Position numbers and translations under genes: made by a program
The notes under the pieces: generated by a model
What the model saw: only the letters and a program-made list of their open reading frames with translations
Told to the model about the DNA's origin: nothing
Database searches by the model: none
Part shown: piece by piece, positions 45,575-53,628 of the stretch
How positions within the stretch are numbered: the first letter of the stretch is position 1
Layout of the letters: each line of letters begins with the position of its first letter
Source of the DNA: Pedobacter sp. KBW06
GTDB lineage: Bacteria; Bacteroidota; Bacteroidia; Sphingobacteriales; Sphingobacteriaceae
Assembly (NCBI RefSeq): GCF_003852525.1
Contig: NZ_QAJL01000001.1
Span: 1,141,133-1,205,132, forward strand
Reading direction: 5' to 3'
Length of the DNA: 64,000 bases

Positions 45575-45724
45575 AATTTCAGCAGTTACCTGATCTAAAG
45601 GCTTAACCGGGTTTTCTTTTTTGAGCTCCATATTTTGTTCTACCCATGCCCGTTCCCACCAAAAAAAGTCGGGAGCCTGAGTGGGCTTCCCCTGCAGGGT
45701 ATTTTGCAAATGGGTGATGTACAT
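45332..45724. repeat. Diverged direct repeat copy B (LacI part plus GH89 3' end)
   Basis: Counterpart of 37826-38297 at the other side of the RiPP island. Here the GH89 part is the end of the intact gene. Both copies share LacI codons, about 40 bases of linker, GH89 terminal codons and 20 or more bases past the GH89 stop. Confidence 0.8.
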
Positions 45725-47695
45725 CTCCCAGCGTACCAGGTAATAGTCTTTCATTAGTCCTCCCCATTCTTTATAGGCATATTCATGGAGATTATCTTCT
45801 GCCGGAATGTTTTCTCCCCAGTAGGTGATCAGCATCATGGCATTTTTGATGTTGAGTTTTTTCTCTTCTTCCGTCTTTCCTAAACTTAAGGCCTGGGTTT
45901 TGTAAGTATTTAACCGGTAATAAGGATGGACAGACAGCAGCTCATCTGTAAGACGGATCAGGTCCAGAAACTGAGCAGATATTTTGCTAAACTGTTCCGT
46001 GTTTTTCTCATTGTAGGCCTTTACCATCGCTTCAAATACCTGTTCCCCATCATTGGCTAAAACCTGTCTTAACACATTGATGAGGTCAATCTGATAAGTA
46101 TCGGAGTTTTTAAATTCAGGTGCTGCTTTTGCAAACTCCATGGCCGCTGCTTTAAATTTTACCAGATCATAAGTCCTTACACGGGTTCCCCAGCGGGAGG
46201 CCGGTTTGGAATCCAGCGCAGGGCGGATACAAAACACCGATTCACTTGCCCCCTCCTGATAACCTGGAATACTTTGATAAATGGTTTCCAGGAATCCCTG
46301 CCATGCCAGATCAATATGAGGATTTGAACTTCCATAACGATATTTAGCATAGCCATTCAGCCATTCTTTCACATCCACATGGTCTTTTCTCCAGCCCAGC
46401 TCCAACATCAGATCGTATACCGGAGGATTGTTGTTGAGCCCTTCGGGCATAATCCCTACCCCTTTTAACACATCTTTATACGGGCCTTTTCTGATCCGGT
46501 CTACTTCATCTGCAAAGCGTTGCAGCTTACCATACAAACCTGGTCTTTCACCGAAATTGTTTACCACACCCCAGATAAAGGGTGTAGAATCATAACCCTT
46601 TCTTTTCTCCCAGTTATTGGTGAACTCACCAAACAGTTCCTGTACCAGCACATGTGATTTATCCAGGCCATCCAGCATTTGTTGTTTAGGATTGTCCTGC
46701 CAGCCCTGTAGCACCCATGTTGATCCGGGAAAGCTCTTTTGCATCTCTGTCTGAATTGATTTCCCTGCCGCCTTTAAATCTATACCAGCTGTAATCCCAC
46801 CTTCATGAAAAGGATCTCCCGCAAAAAAACGATTGTTTTTGCCATATGCTTTTTGTAATTCCTTATAATATATTCCCGCTATTCTGGAAAATTCAGGACG
46901 GTCAGGAACTAAAATATCCGGACGTTTAAATGCACCCCAGGTTTTCTGGTCAATGATCTGCGCCTTGCTCTTTTCTTTTAAAGATCCTGGCACCATACCA
47001 TAGAAACCTTGCAATACCGGCTCTATCCCCAGTTCTCTCATCCGTCCCATCATCTTTTGCTGTAAGGCTTTCCGGCCATCAATCTGGCTCTGAGGCATCG
47101 GGCCTCCCCAGCTTTGTATATTACCCATCAGCCACCATGCCGTATATGCCGGGCCAACTAAAAAATCATTTACTTCCTGATCAGTGTATCCAATCTGTTT
47201 CAGTGTATTTTGCCATACGGCTTCCATCCCATTTACAGTGAGCATCAGGTTTACCCCATTTAAGGCCATCCAGTCCAGCTCATGCTCCCACTCTTTCCAA
47301 TCGTAAAAGCTCATGGTATAGTTATAGGTACAATAGTTTAAGGCATAACGGTATTTGGCCGGAGCCTCCACACGTACTTTTTCTTTAACTACAGGAATTG
47401 GATAAACCGGAGCAAGATTATCTCCCATGTGCGACATGGAGCGGTTACAATAGTATTTTAAATACCAGTTCAATCCCACTGCTGCTGCATTTGGTCCGGA
47501 AGCACTGATGACCAGTTTATCTCCTGAACTCTGCAATTCAAACAGGTCTTTCTGATCGTCTTTCAGCAGTTTAAACACCACCTGATCTGCCAGCCAGGGC
47601 GTTCTTCGTTTCAACAGTTCCTGCACCGGTTTAAATTGCTGCGCCAAAAGGTTCAAAGGGAGTAAAAACAACAGCACACAGCTAAATTTTCGCAT
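45566..47695 (-). CDS. GH89 alpha-N-acetylglucosaminidase
   Basis: A 709-residue secreted enzyme (signal MRKFSCVLLFLLPLNLLAQ) that removes alpha-linked terminal GlcNAc, as human NAGLU does from heparan sulfate and bacterial GH89 enzymes from mucin-type glycans. Sequence marks: YRYALNYCTYNYTMSFYDW (about 115-133), WLMGNIQSWGGPMP (188-201), and candidate catalytic Glu298 (DPFHEGG) and Glu418 (GIMPEGLNNNPPVYDLM), aligned by memory with the two Glu of NAGLU. It is divergent from the GH35 gene with two palindromes in between. Full length; a fragment of a paralogue lies at 38124-38297. Confidence 0.95.
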   Translation of the reverse strand: MRKFSCVLLFLLPLNLLAQQFKPVQELLKRRTPWLADQVVFKLLKDDQKDLFELQSSGDKLVISASGPNAAAVGLNWYLKYYCNRSMSHMGDNLAPVYPIPVVKEKVRVEAPAKYRYALNYCTYNYTMSFYDWKEWEHELDWMALNGVNLMLTVNGMEAVWQNTLKQIGYTDQEVNDFLVGPAYTAWWLMGNIQSWGGPMPQSQIDGRKALQQKMMGRMRELGIEPVLQGFYGMVPGSLKEKSKAQIIDQKTWGAFKRPDILVPDRPEFSRIAGIYYKELQKAYGKNNRFFAGDPFHEGGITAGIDLKAAGKSIQTEMQKSFPGSTWVLQGWQDNPKQQMLDGLDKSHVLVQELFGEFTNNWEKRKGYDSTPFIWGVVNNFGERPGLYGKLQRFADEVDRIRKGPYKDVLKGVGIMPEGLNNNPPVYDLMLELGWRKDHVDVKEWLNGYAKYRYGSSNPHIDLAWQGFLETIYQSIPGYQEGASESVFCIRPALDSKPASRWGTRVRTYDLVKFKAAAMEFAKAAPEFKNSDTYQIDLINVLRQVLANDGEQVFEAMVKAYNEKNTEQFSKISAQFLDLIRLTDELLSVHPYYRLNTYKTQALSLGKTEEEKKLNIKNAMMLITYWGENIPAEDNLHEYAYKEWGGLMKDYYLVRWEMYITHLQNTLQGKPTQAPDFFWWERAWVEQNMELKKENPVKPLDQVTAEILK

Positions 47696-47793
47696 AAAAA
47701 AGTTTGATTTTCTACTTTAAAAAGACCGAAACTAATTAAAATATACGGCAATAAAATCCCGAAAAAAGCCCTTTAATCCAGGTAAAAACTACA

Positions 47794-47825
47794 CAATCGA
47801 TTGTTCTGTATCGTGCAATCGTTTG
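47794..47825. promoter_or_regulatory. Two LacI-type operator-like palindromes
   Basis: CAATCGATTG (47794-47803; extended to ACAATCGATTGT) and CAATCGTTTG (47816-47825) share the CAAnCGnTTG pattern with central CG, typical of LacI/GalR operators. Their centres are exactly 22 bp apart, two helical turns. They lie between the divergent GH89 and GH35 genes, about 100 and 80 bases from the respective starts. Confidence 0.6.
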
Positions 47826-47904
47826 TGTAATTTTTCAAATTTTATTTCTTATTTTTTTGCTTAGCATTGTAATAAATGTCCTTGATTTCACCATTACTCT
47901 TTAT

Positions 47905-50247
47905 ATGAAGAAGCAACTAACCGGTTTATTATTTTTTATACTATCTGCATCCTGCTTTCAACCTGCTGTTGCCCAACAAGCGCAGGATGCACCTTTTAAG
48001 ATTAGTACAGAATCCTTTGTTTTAAATGGTAAACCTTATGTGATCCGTTGCGGTGAATTACACTTCGCCAGAATCCCAAAAGCCTACTGGAGACAGCGTT
48101 TAAAAATGGTCAAGGCCGTTGGTTTAAATACCGTTTGCGCTTATCTGTTTTGGAATTTCCATGAAACCAGTCCCGGAAAATTCAATTGGGAAGGACAGGC
48201 CGATGCGGCCGAGTTTTGCAGAATCGCACAGGAGGAAGGATTGTATGTGATCCTGCGTCCGGGCCCCTATTCCTGTGCCGAATGGGAGTTTGGCGGTTTC
48301 CCATGGTGGCTGCTGCAAAAGAAAGACCTCAAACTACGGACCCAGGACCCTTATTATATGGAACGCAGCCGCCAGTATTTAAAAGAAGTTGGCCGGGTGC
48401 TGGGTCCTTTGCAAATTACCCATGGTGGCCCGATCCTGATGGTACAGGTAGAGAACGAATACGGAAGCTATGGCACAGATAAAGATTACCTGTTAAAGCT
48501 CAGGGATTACCTGAAAGAAGCCAATTTTGATGTTCCTTTTTTCACCTGTGATGGCGTAGTCCAGCTAAAAAACGATGTCCAGAAAGACCTTTTTGCAGTG
48601 GTCAATTTCGGTAGTAATCCGGAAGCGGGCTTCAAAGCTTTACGCGAAGTACAGCCCGAAGGGCCTTTAATGTGTGGCGAATACTACCCCGGATGGTTTG
48701 ATTCCTGGGGCAATGCCCATCATACCGGCTCCAGCGACCGCATGGTCAAAGAGCTCGACTGGATGCTGGAACAGAAAGCCTCTTTCAGCATTTACATGAT
48801 CCATGGAGGAACCTCTTTCGGTTTATGGGCCGGTGCCAATTGCCAGCCCTATTTGCCCGAAACTTCCAGCTATGATTACGATGCCCCAATCAGTGAAAAC
48901 GGATCGGCTAACCCTAAATTTTACGCCTTGCGGGACATGCTCAAAAAGCATCTTCAGCCAGGAGAACATCTGCCAGAGGTACCCGCAGCCATACCTGTTC
49001 AGAAGATCGCAGCATTTAACCTGACTTCAGTAGCTCCGGTACTATCGCAATTGGGTAAGCCTGTACTTTCTGATACCACGCTGTATATGGAAGACCTGGG
49101 ACAAGGATATGGAATGATGGCCTACGAAACCACGCTTCCGGCCGGAGCGAAAAGCACCCTTGATTTTACAGCAGTCCATGACTATGCCGAAATATATCTG
49201 GACCAGAAACTCATTGGCGTATTGAACAGAATGAAAAATGAGCATAGCATCGTTATTCCTGCACTGTCAAAAAACACCAGACTCCGCGTATTGGTAGAAG
49301 CCATGGGCCGTGTGAACTATGGTGATTACATGCACGACCGCAAGGGACTACAAGCTGAGGTTTACCGCATTTCCAATACCGGAAAATTGCAGCTCAAAGG
49401 ATGGAAACACTATTCCATTCCCTTAGGAGAAGGCAATCCGGCTTTCAAATATCAAAGCATAACAACGGCCGGAAAACTTAACGAACCAGCATTTTATAAA
49501 GGTAGTTTCAGCGCCAGACATAACAATGATTTTTACCTGGACATGCGCTGGTTCAAAAAAGGCGTGGTCTGGATCAATGGACATTGCCTTGGCCGCTACT
49601 GGAATATTGGCCCTACCCAAACCATGTATGTTCCAGGGGTATGGTTAAATGCAGGAAAGAATGAAGTGGTGGTACTTGACCTTCACCGCCCTGTTGCCCC
49701 ACGTTTACAAGGCCTGGAAAAACCAATTCTCGATAGCCTTACGGAGGTAAAAGCCATGAGCAGCAACCATCGCAAAGCCGGTCAACAGTTTGGCAACAAT
49801 ACGGGCAGTATGATCTATAGCGGAACAATGGAAAATTCTGCCAAATGGCAAAACTTTACTTTTCCTTTGAAGACGGGCAGGTACATCGCCATAGCAGCAT
49901 TGAACAACTTTGCTGAAGATGCCTATACGTCAATGGCCGAGCTGGAATTACTGGATGAGAACGGCAAGCAAATTCCAAGGAATTTATGGAAGGTAGTGTA
50001 TGTAGACAGCGAGGAGCTGAAAAGCCAGGATGGTAAATCTGAAAATGTTTTTGACCTCCAATACACCAGCATCTGGCATAGCCAGTGGAAAGACAACAGC
50101 CCTAAACATCCTCATCAGATCGTGATTGATTTAGGTGCACAAACCAGTATTAGCGGGATTAAAGTGTTGCCCCGCCAGGACATGGAAACAGGGAGAATCA
50201 AAGACTTCAGACTTTACCTGTCCGGCAAACCGTTTAAAGGCTTATAA
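47905..50247 (+). CDS. GH35 beta-galactosidase
   Basis: A 780-residue secreted enzyme; start MKKQLTGLLFFIL chosen for its signal peptide (cleavage near PAVAQ). The TIM barrel spans about 30-350, with acid/base Glu185 (ENEYGSYG) and nucleophile Glu259 (LMCGEYYPGWFDSWG). Typical GH35 blocks PGPYSCAEWEFGGFPWWL and HGGTSFGLWAGAN are present. Jelly-roll domains follow, and a C-terminal coagulation-factor-5/8-like block (HPHQIVIDLG, IKVLPRQDMETGRIKDFRLYL) ends abruptly at GKPFKGL, shorter than a complete F5/8 domain. It removes terminal beta-galactose. A decayed copy of its 3' end is at 53461-53541. Confidence 0.95.
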   Translation: MKKQLTGLLFFILSASCFQPAVAQQAQDAPFKISTESFVLNGKPYVIRCGELHFARIPKAYWRQRLKMVKAVGLNTVCAYLFWNFHETSPGKFNWEGQADAAEFCRIAQEEGLYVILRPGPYSCAEWEFGGFPWWLLQKKDLKLRTQDPYYMERSRQYLKEVGRVLGPLQITHGGPILMVQVENEYGSYGTDKDYLLKLRDYLKEANFDVPFFTCDGVVQLKNDVQKDLFAVVNFGSNPEAGFKALREVQPEGPLMCGEYYPGWFDSWGNAHHTGSSDRMVKELDWMLEQKASFSIYMIHGGTSFGLWAGANCQPYLPETSSYDYDAPISENGSANPKFYALRDMLKKHLQPGEHLPEVPAAIPVQKIAAFNLTSVAPVLSQLGKPVLSDTTLYMEDLGQGYGMMAYETTLPAGAKSTLDFTAVHDYAEIYLDQKLIGVLNRMKNEHSIVIPALSKNTRLRVLVEAMGRVNYGDYMHDRKGLQAEVYRISNTGKLQLKGWKHYSIPLGEGNPAFKYQSITTAGKLNEPAFYKGSFSARHNNDFYLDMRWFKKGVVWINGHCLGRYWNIGPTQTMYVPGVWLNAGKNEVVVLDLHRPVAPRLQGLEKPILDSLTEVKAMSSNHRKAGQQFGNNTGSMIYSGTMENSAKWQNFTFPLKTGRYIAIAALNNFAEDAYTSMAELELLDENGKQIPRNLWKVVYVDSEELKSQDGKSENVFDLQYTSIWHSQWKDNSPKHPHQIVIDLGAQTSISGIKVLPRQDMETGRIKDFRLYLSGKPFKGL

Positions 50248-50269
50248 ATTGTTAATGCAATTACAAGTC

Positions 50270-50294
50270 CGGGAATTCTTTTTCAGGATTCCCG
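50270..50294 (+). terminator. Hairpin after GH35 gene
   Basis: CGGGAAT (50270-50276) pairs with ATTCCCG (50288-50294), 11-base loop. It lies 22 bases after the GH35 stop; only a C/T-rich tail follows, so termination is likely but not strong. The following stretch to 50693 holds a promoter match and otherwise nothing I can support. Confidence 0.55.
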
Positions 50295-50608
50295 ATGCTC
50301 TCTCTTTCCTCCTGATCATCGGATTCTATTTTTCTTTTCTTCAGATAGAGATATTGGGTGGTTTTAGGAATAGCATATAGCCTTTGTGTGTGTATGTTTG
50401 ATCATCTGACAATTTCAGATATCAGCTAAATCACCACGAATATCCATTCATACATCCCGGAAATCAATTTCATGTTTATCGCCAGACAATAAACACATAA
50501 GTTAGCACCAATAGTCTAATTGCAAAAATAAATTTCCTGAATATTTGTCTTTGATGAAGCAGCAATTGCTCTGAATGCGAATAATGAAAAATCGTTAAAG
50601 AAACCTCA

Positions 50609-50637
50609 TTTGTTTCTTCAAAAGCTTGCTATTTTTA
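50609..50637 (+). promoter_or_regulatory. Candidate promoter for histidine kinase gene
   Basis: TTTG (50609-50612) and TATTTTTA (50630-50637), spacing 17; the -7 box fits seven of eight positions of TAnnTTTG. The ATG at 50694 is 56 bases downstream. Confidence 0.35.
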
Positions 50638-50693
50638 CACTTGAAATAATTTAACAGATCGCCTTTGCAACAACTCAAATAACTAATACCCCA

Positions 50694-52610
50694 TTGATGA
50701 ATATAAGAATTGTTTTTGCTTTATTTTTTATTTTATCGCTGCTAATGGCTTCGTCTTGCAGGCAACAAGAGCAATCTAAGACTGATCAGGAGACTTCACT
50801 TAAACCTAATCCTAAAACAGATTACCTGGCCCTTGCCATTTCTCTGGATACCTTATCCCGTGCTGAATATAGAAAGCGCATTAACGAGGAAGAACATCTG
50901 CTTCGCTCCGCTTCAGATGCTCATGGCAAAGCATTTTATCATTATTTCAAAGGCCTAAAGTATGAAACGGAAAAGCAATTGGATAGTGCCCGCATAGAAT
51001 ATGAAAAAATGGCTGCAACTCAGCCCGGAGATGAAATCGATCTGCTCAAAAGCTATAAATTGCTCGACCTGAGCACCAACTATGGTGTGATTGTGGAATT
51101 TCCGGTAATGAACAAAATACTTGCGCTCCTTAAAAAGGCAGAACAGGCTGATAGCAGGATTACTTACCACCTTTACGACCTACTGGCCAAAGCGTACTTT
51201 CAGAACGACAATGATAAAGAGTCCCTAAAATATGCCGAACACTATTATAGTAGTCATCCTTACAAATTTCATCCGGAAATCAAACAAAGGTATTACGACA
51301 TCTCATACCTTCTTGCTTACAGAATAAAGGATTATGAGAAAATGATGTCTTACAATGTGATGGCACGTAACCTTGCCTTAAGTCTGCATGACAGTCTGGC
51401 CATAGCCCGTACTTATGACAATGAAGCGCAAATATATGACAGCAAAGGGCAATTTGGAAAAGCACTAGCCTCCAGCAGGGCCTATGTGAATTACCTGAAA
51501 AAGACCAACAACCTCAACGACATCGCTTATAGTAATCTTGCCACCAGCTTTATTCATAATCAGATGATGGATTCTGCGATTTACTACTTTAAGAAAGCAA
51601 TCGTACTCTCAGAAAAAAATCCAAAAGGCAGAAAAAAACCGACTTATTTCAACGGACTTATAGAGGCATACAAGGCAAAAGGTGCATATGCTGAAGCCCT
51701 GGATGCCGCAGAATCTGCTTCCAGGCTGCAAATCCGGGACCTTTTAGAAAGGGACGCCGTAAAGGTGGCAGAAATACATGAAAAATATAATACAGAAAAG
51801 AAAGACAGGAACATTGATGACCTAAGGAAGCGGAATGAACTTAGTGAAAAGATTATCCTTCAGCAAAGATGGACTATGGGCCTGGCTTTGCTCGTTTTTG
51901 TGGGACTGCTCTTATTTTTCTATATTTTACACAGGCAATACCGCTTAAAGGAAAAGAATCAGCTGCTACAGTCGGAAAATAAGAGGCTAAACATTGAGCA
52001 AAAACTCCTGCAGGTACAGCTAAACCCACACTTCATTTTTAATTCCATCGCCAATCTTCAAAGTTTGGTTGCAACAGGCGACAGAGATGAAGCAGGACGT
52101 TACCTGACCGTTTTCTCGGGACTCCTGAGGAACATTTTAGAACAAAACCGTAAAGATTTTATCAGTCTGGAAGAAGAGATCTCATCGTTGGATAACTACC
52201 TCTTGCTACAACAAATGCGCTTTCCAGGTCTTTTTGAGTATCAAATCATCCTGGATGAAAACATCTATGCTCCGGACCTTCTCATCCCACCCATGCTGTT
52301 ACAACCATTTGTTGAAAATGCAATAGAACATGGCTTTAGGAATATTGATTACAAAGGGCTTTTGTCCATATCATTCCGTATTGAGAATGGAGTAATGAAC
52401 ATTATGGTAGACGACGATGGGATAGGCTTGATCAATAAAGATATTCCTAGCCCTAAGAAACAGTCGCTGGCAAGTATTATCCTAAAAGAAAGGCTGGACC
52501 TGCTTTTTACATCCCCGGGTCAGGAAGCAAAATTTGAGATTGAAGATAAAAAACATAAAAAGGAACATGGTGTTACCGTACACATCATCATCCCTGAAAT
52601 AAAAGAATAA
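50694..52610 (+). CDS. LytS-type sensor histidine kinase with TPR sensor
   Basis: A 638-residue kinase. The N-terminus has a signal ending LLMASSC (lipobox-like), then about 370 residues of helical, TPR-like repeats in the periplasm, one membrane helix at about 395-415 (MGLALLVFVGLLLFFYILH), and a His_kinase (PF06580-type) domain with LNPHFIFNSIANLQSL, the phosphorylated His at about 445. N-box LLQPFVENAIEHGF and G-box VDDDGIGL follow. It pairs with the LytTR regulator 18 bases downstream. The presence of both a lipobox and an internal membrane helix is unusual; the lipobox may simply be a cleaved or uncleaved signal anchor. Confidence 0.92.
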   Translation: MMNIRIVFALFFILSLLMASSCRQQEQSKTDQETSLKPNPKTDYLALAISLDTLSRAEYRKRINEEEHLLRSASDAHGKAFYHYFKGLKYETEKQLDSARIEYEKMAATQPGDEIDLLKSYKLLDLSTNYGVIVEFPVMNKILALLKKAEQADSRITYHLYDLLAKAYFQNDNDKESLKYAEHYYSSHPYKFHPEIKQRYYDISYLLAYRIKDYEKMMSYNVMARNLALSLHDSLAIARTYDNEAQIYDSKGQFGKALASSRAYVNYLKKTNNLNDIAYSNLATSFIHNQMMDSAIYYFKKAIVLSEKNPKGRKKPTYFNGLIEAYKAKGAYAEALDAAESASRLQIRDLLERDAVKVAEIHEKYNTEKKDRNIDDLRKRNELSEKIILQQRWTMGLALLVFVGLLLFFYILHRQYRLKEKNQLLQSENKRLNIEQKLLQVQLNPHFIFNSIANLQSLVATGDRDEAGRYLTVFSGLLRNILEQNRKDFISLEEEISSLDNYLLLQQMRFPGLFEYQIILDENIYAPDLLIPPMLLQPFVENAIEHGFRNIDYKGLLSISFRIENGVMNIMVDDDGIGLINKDIPSPKKQSLASIILKERLDLLFTSPGQEAKFEIEDKKHKKEHGVTVHIIIPEIKE

Positions 52611-52628
52611 ACCTGAAAACTGAAGCAC

Positions 52629-53375
52629 ATGAAACTTTATCTTCTTGAAGATGAAACCCGTATCCTGGAACATCTGTTACATATTCTGAGCAAAATCTCT
52701 TACATACAAGTGATCGGATCAGCAGCAGAAGTAGCAAAGGCCTCCAAAGAAATACCGGAATTAAAACCCGATCTGATCCTGGCAGACATCCGCCTAAAAG
52801 ATGGCGACAGCTTTCGTTTGTTTGATGAACTGGGAGCTGAAGATTTTCAGGTCATCTTTCTTACCGCATATGATCAGTATGCCATCCAGGCGTTAAATAT
52901 GGGCTCCTTTGGCTACCTGCTAAAGCCAATAGATGAAAAAGCTTTGACCACCATGCTGGACAAATGTTTTCATCACCGTAAACAAGAAGCCTTTGACCGG
53001 CAACAACTCGCCGTTGCCAGAGACCAGTACCTTGCACAAGGTATAGGCGCAAGCAAACGCATTGCATTGAAAAGCCTTGAATATATAGAGATTGTAGCTA
53101 TGGAAGACATCATCTATTGTAAAAGTGACCGGGGATATACCACGTTCTACCTGAACAATAAGCGTGAGATCCTCGTATCTAAAGGCTTGAAAGAATACGA
53201 AAGCTTATTGACTGCCTTCGGCTTTTTACGATGTCATCAGTCCTATATGGTGAATTTTCAATATGTGATCAGATATTACAGAGAAGGTTATTTACAAATG
53301 CAGACTAAGGAACAGATTCCTGTTTCCAGTCGCAAAAAGGAAGAAGTACTCCGATATCTGGAAAATATTGCCTAG
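52629..53375 (+). CDS. LytTR-family response regulator
   Basis: A 248-residue regulator. Receiver domain at residues 1-120 with phosphoacceptor Asp53 (LILADIRLKDG), the switch Thr in VIFLTAYDQYAIQAL and Lys in FGYLLKPIDEKAL. LytTR DNA-binding domain at about 140-245 (IEIVAMEDIIYCKSDRGYTT, FLRCHQSYMVNFQYV). It pairs with the kinase upstream. The targets could be the flanking glycan genes, but nothing in the sequence proves it. Confidence 0.94.
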   Translation: MKLYLLEDETRILEHLLHILSKISYIQVIGSAAEVAKASKEIPELKPDLILADIRLKDGDSFRLFDELGAEDFQVIFLTAYDQYAIQALNMGSFGYLLKPIDEKALTTMLDKCFHHRKQEAFDRQQLAVARDQYLAQGIGASKRIALKSLEYIEIVAMEDIIYCKSDRGYTTFYLNNKREILVSKGLKEYESLLTAFGFLRCHQSYMVNFQYVIRYYREGYLQMQTKEQIPVSSRKKEEVLRYLENIA

Positions 53376-53460
53376 TCGGCCAAACCACCAAAAGTCCTGA
53401 TGCAAGCCCCAAAAGTGTCATTATGATGCGCAGTCTGCCATCTAATAGCGGAGTTAAATA

Positions 53461-53541
53461 CTGCCCCGTCAGGATATAGAAAGCGGATGGATTAAAGATT
53501 TCAAACTTTACCTGTCCGCCAAACTGCTTAAAGGGTTATAA
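53461..53541 (+). pseudogene. GH35 beta-galactosidase 3'-end remnant
   Basis: The 81 bases encode LPRQDIESGWIKDFKLYLSA and KLLKGL then TAA, matching the last codons of the intact GH35 (50167-50247) at 65 of 81 bases by my count. Upstream similarity continues weakly to about 53415 (AATAGCGGAGTTAAATA) but is out of frame by one base. No other part of a GH35 gene precedes it; the two-component pair does. So it is a decayed tail of a second GH35 gene. Confidence 0.9.
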
Positions 53542-53573
53542 ATTGCATCCCTGATCAAATTTCCGGTCGCAAG

Positions 53574-53628
53574 AACCCTGGATATTAAGCGTTTACAGAT
53601 GCTACTTAATTCCGGAATATCCAGGGTT
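53574..53628. repeat. 13-bp inverted repeat at sulfatase gene end
   Basis: AACCCTGGATATT (53574-53586) is exactly mirrored by AATATCCAGGGTT (53616-53628). The right arm codes for the NPGYS near the sulfatase C-terminus, the left arm lies 16 bases after its stop. It may serve as terminator hairpin (29-base loop), without a T-run. Confidence 0.75.

Noticed and set aside
37826..45724. Repeat pair as attachment sites or transposon ends
   Set aside because: The copies are long, diverged and consist of gene fragments; no integrase or transposase is present.
50694..53375. Two-component pair as dedicated regulator of the RiPP island
   Set aside because: It is about 6 kb away, on the other side of GH89/GH35, and oriented with the glycan genes; nothing links it to the peptides.
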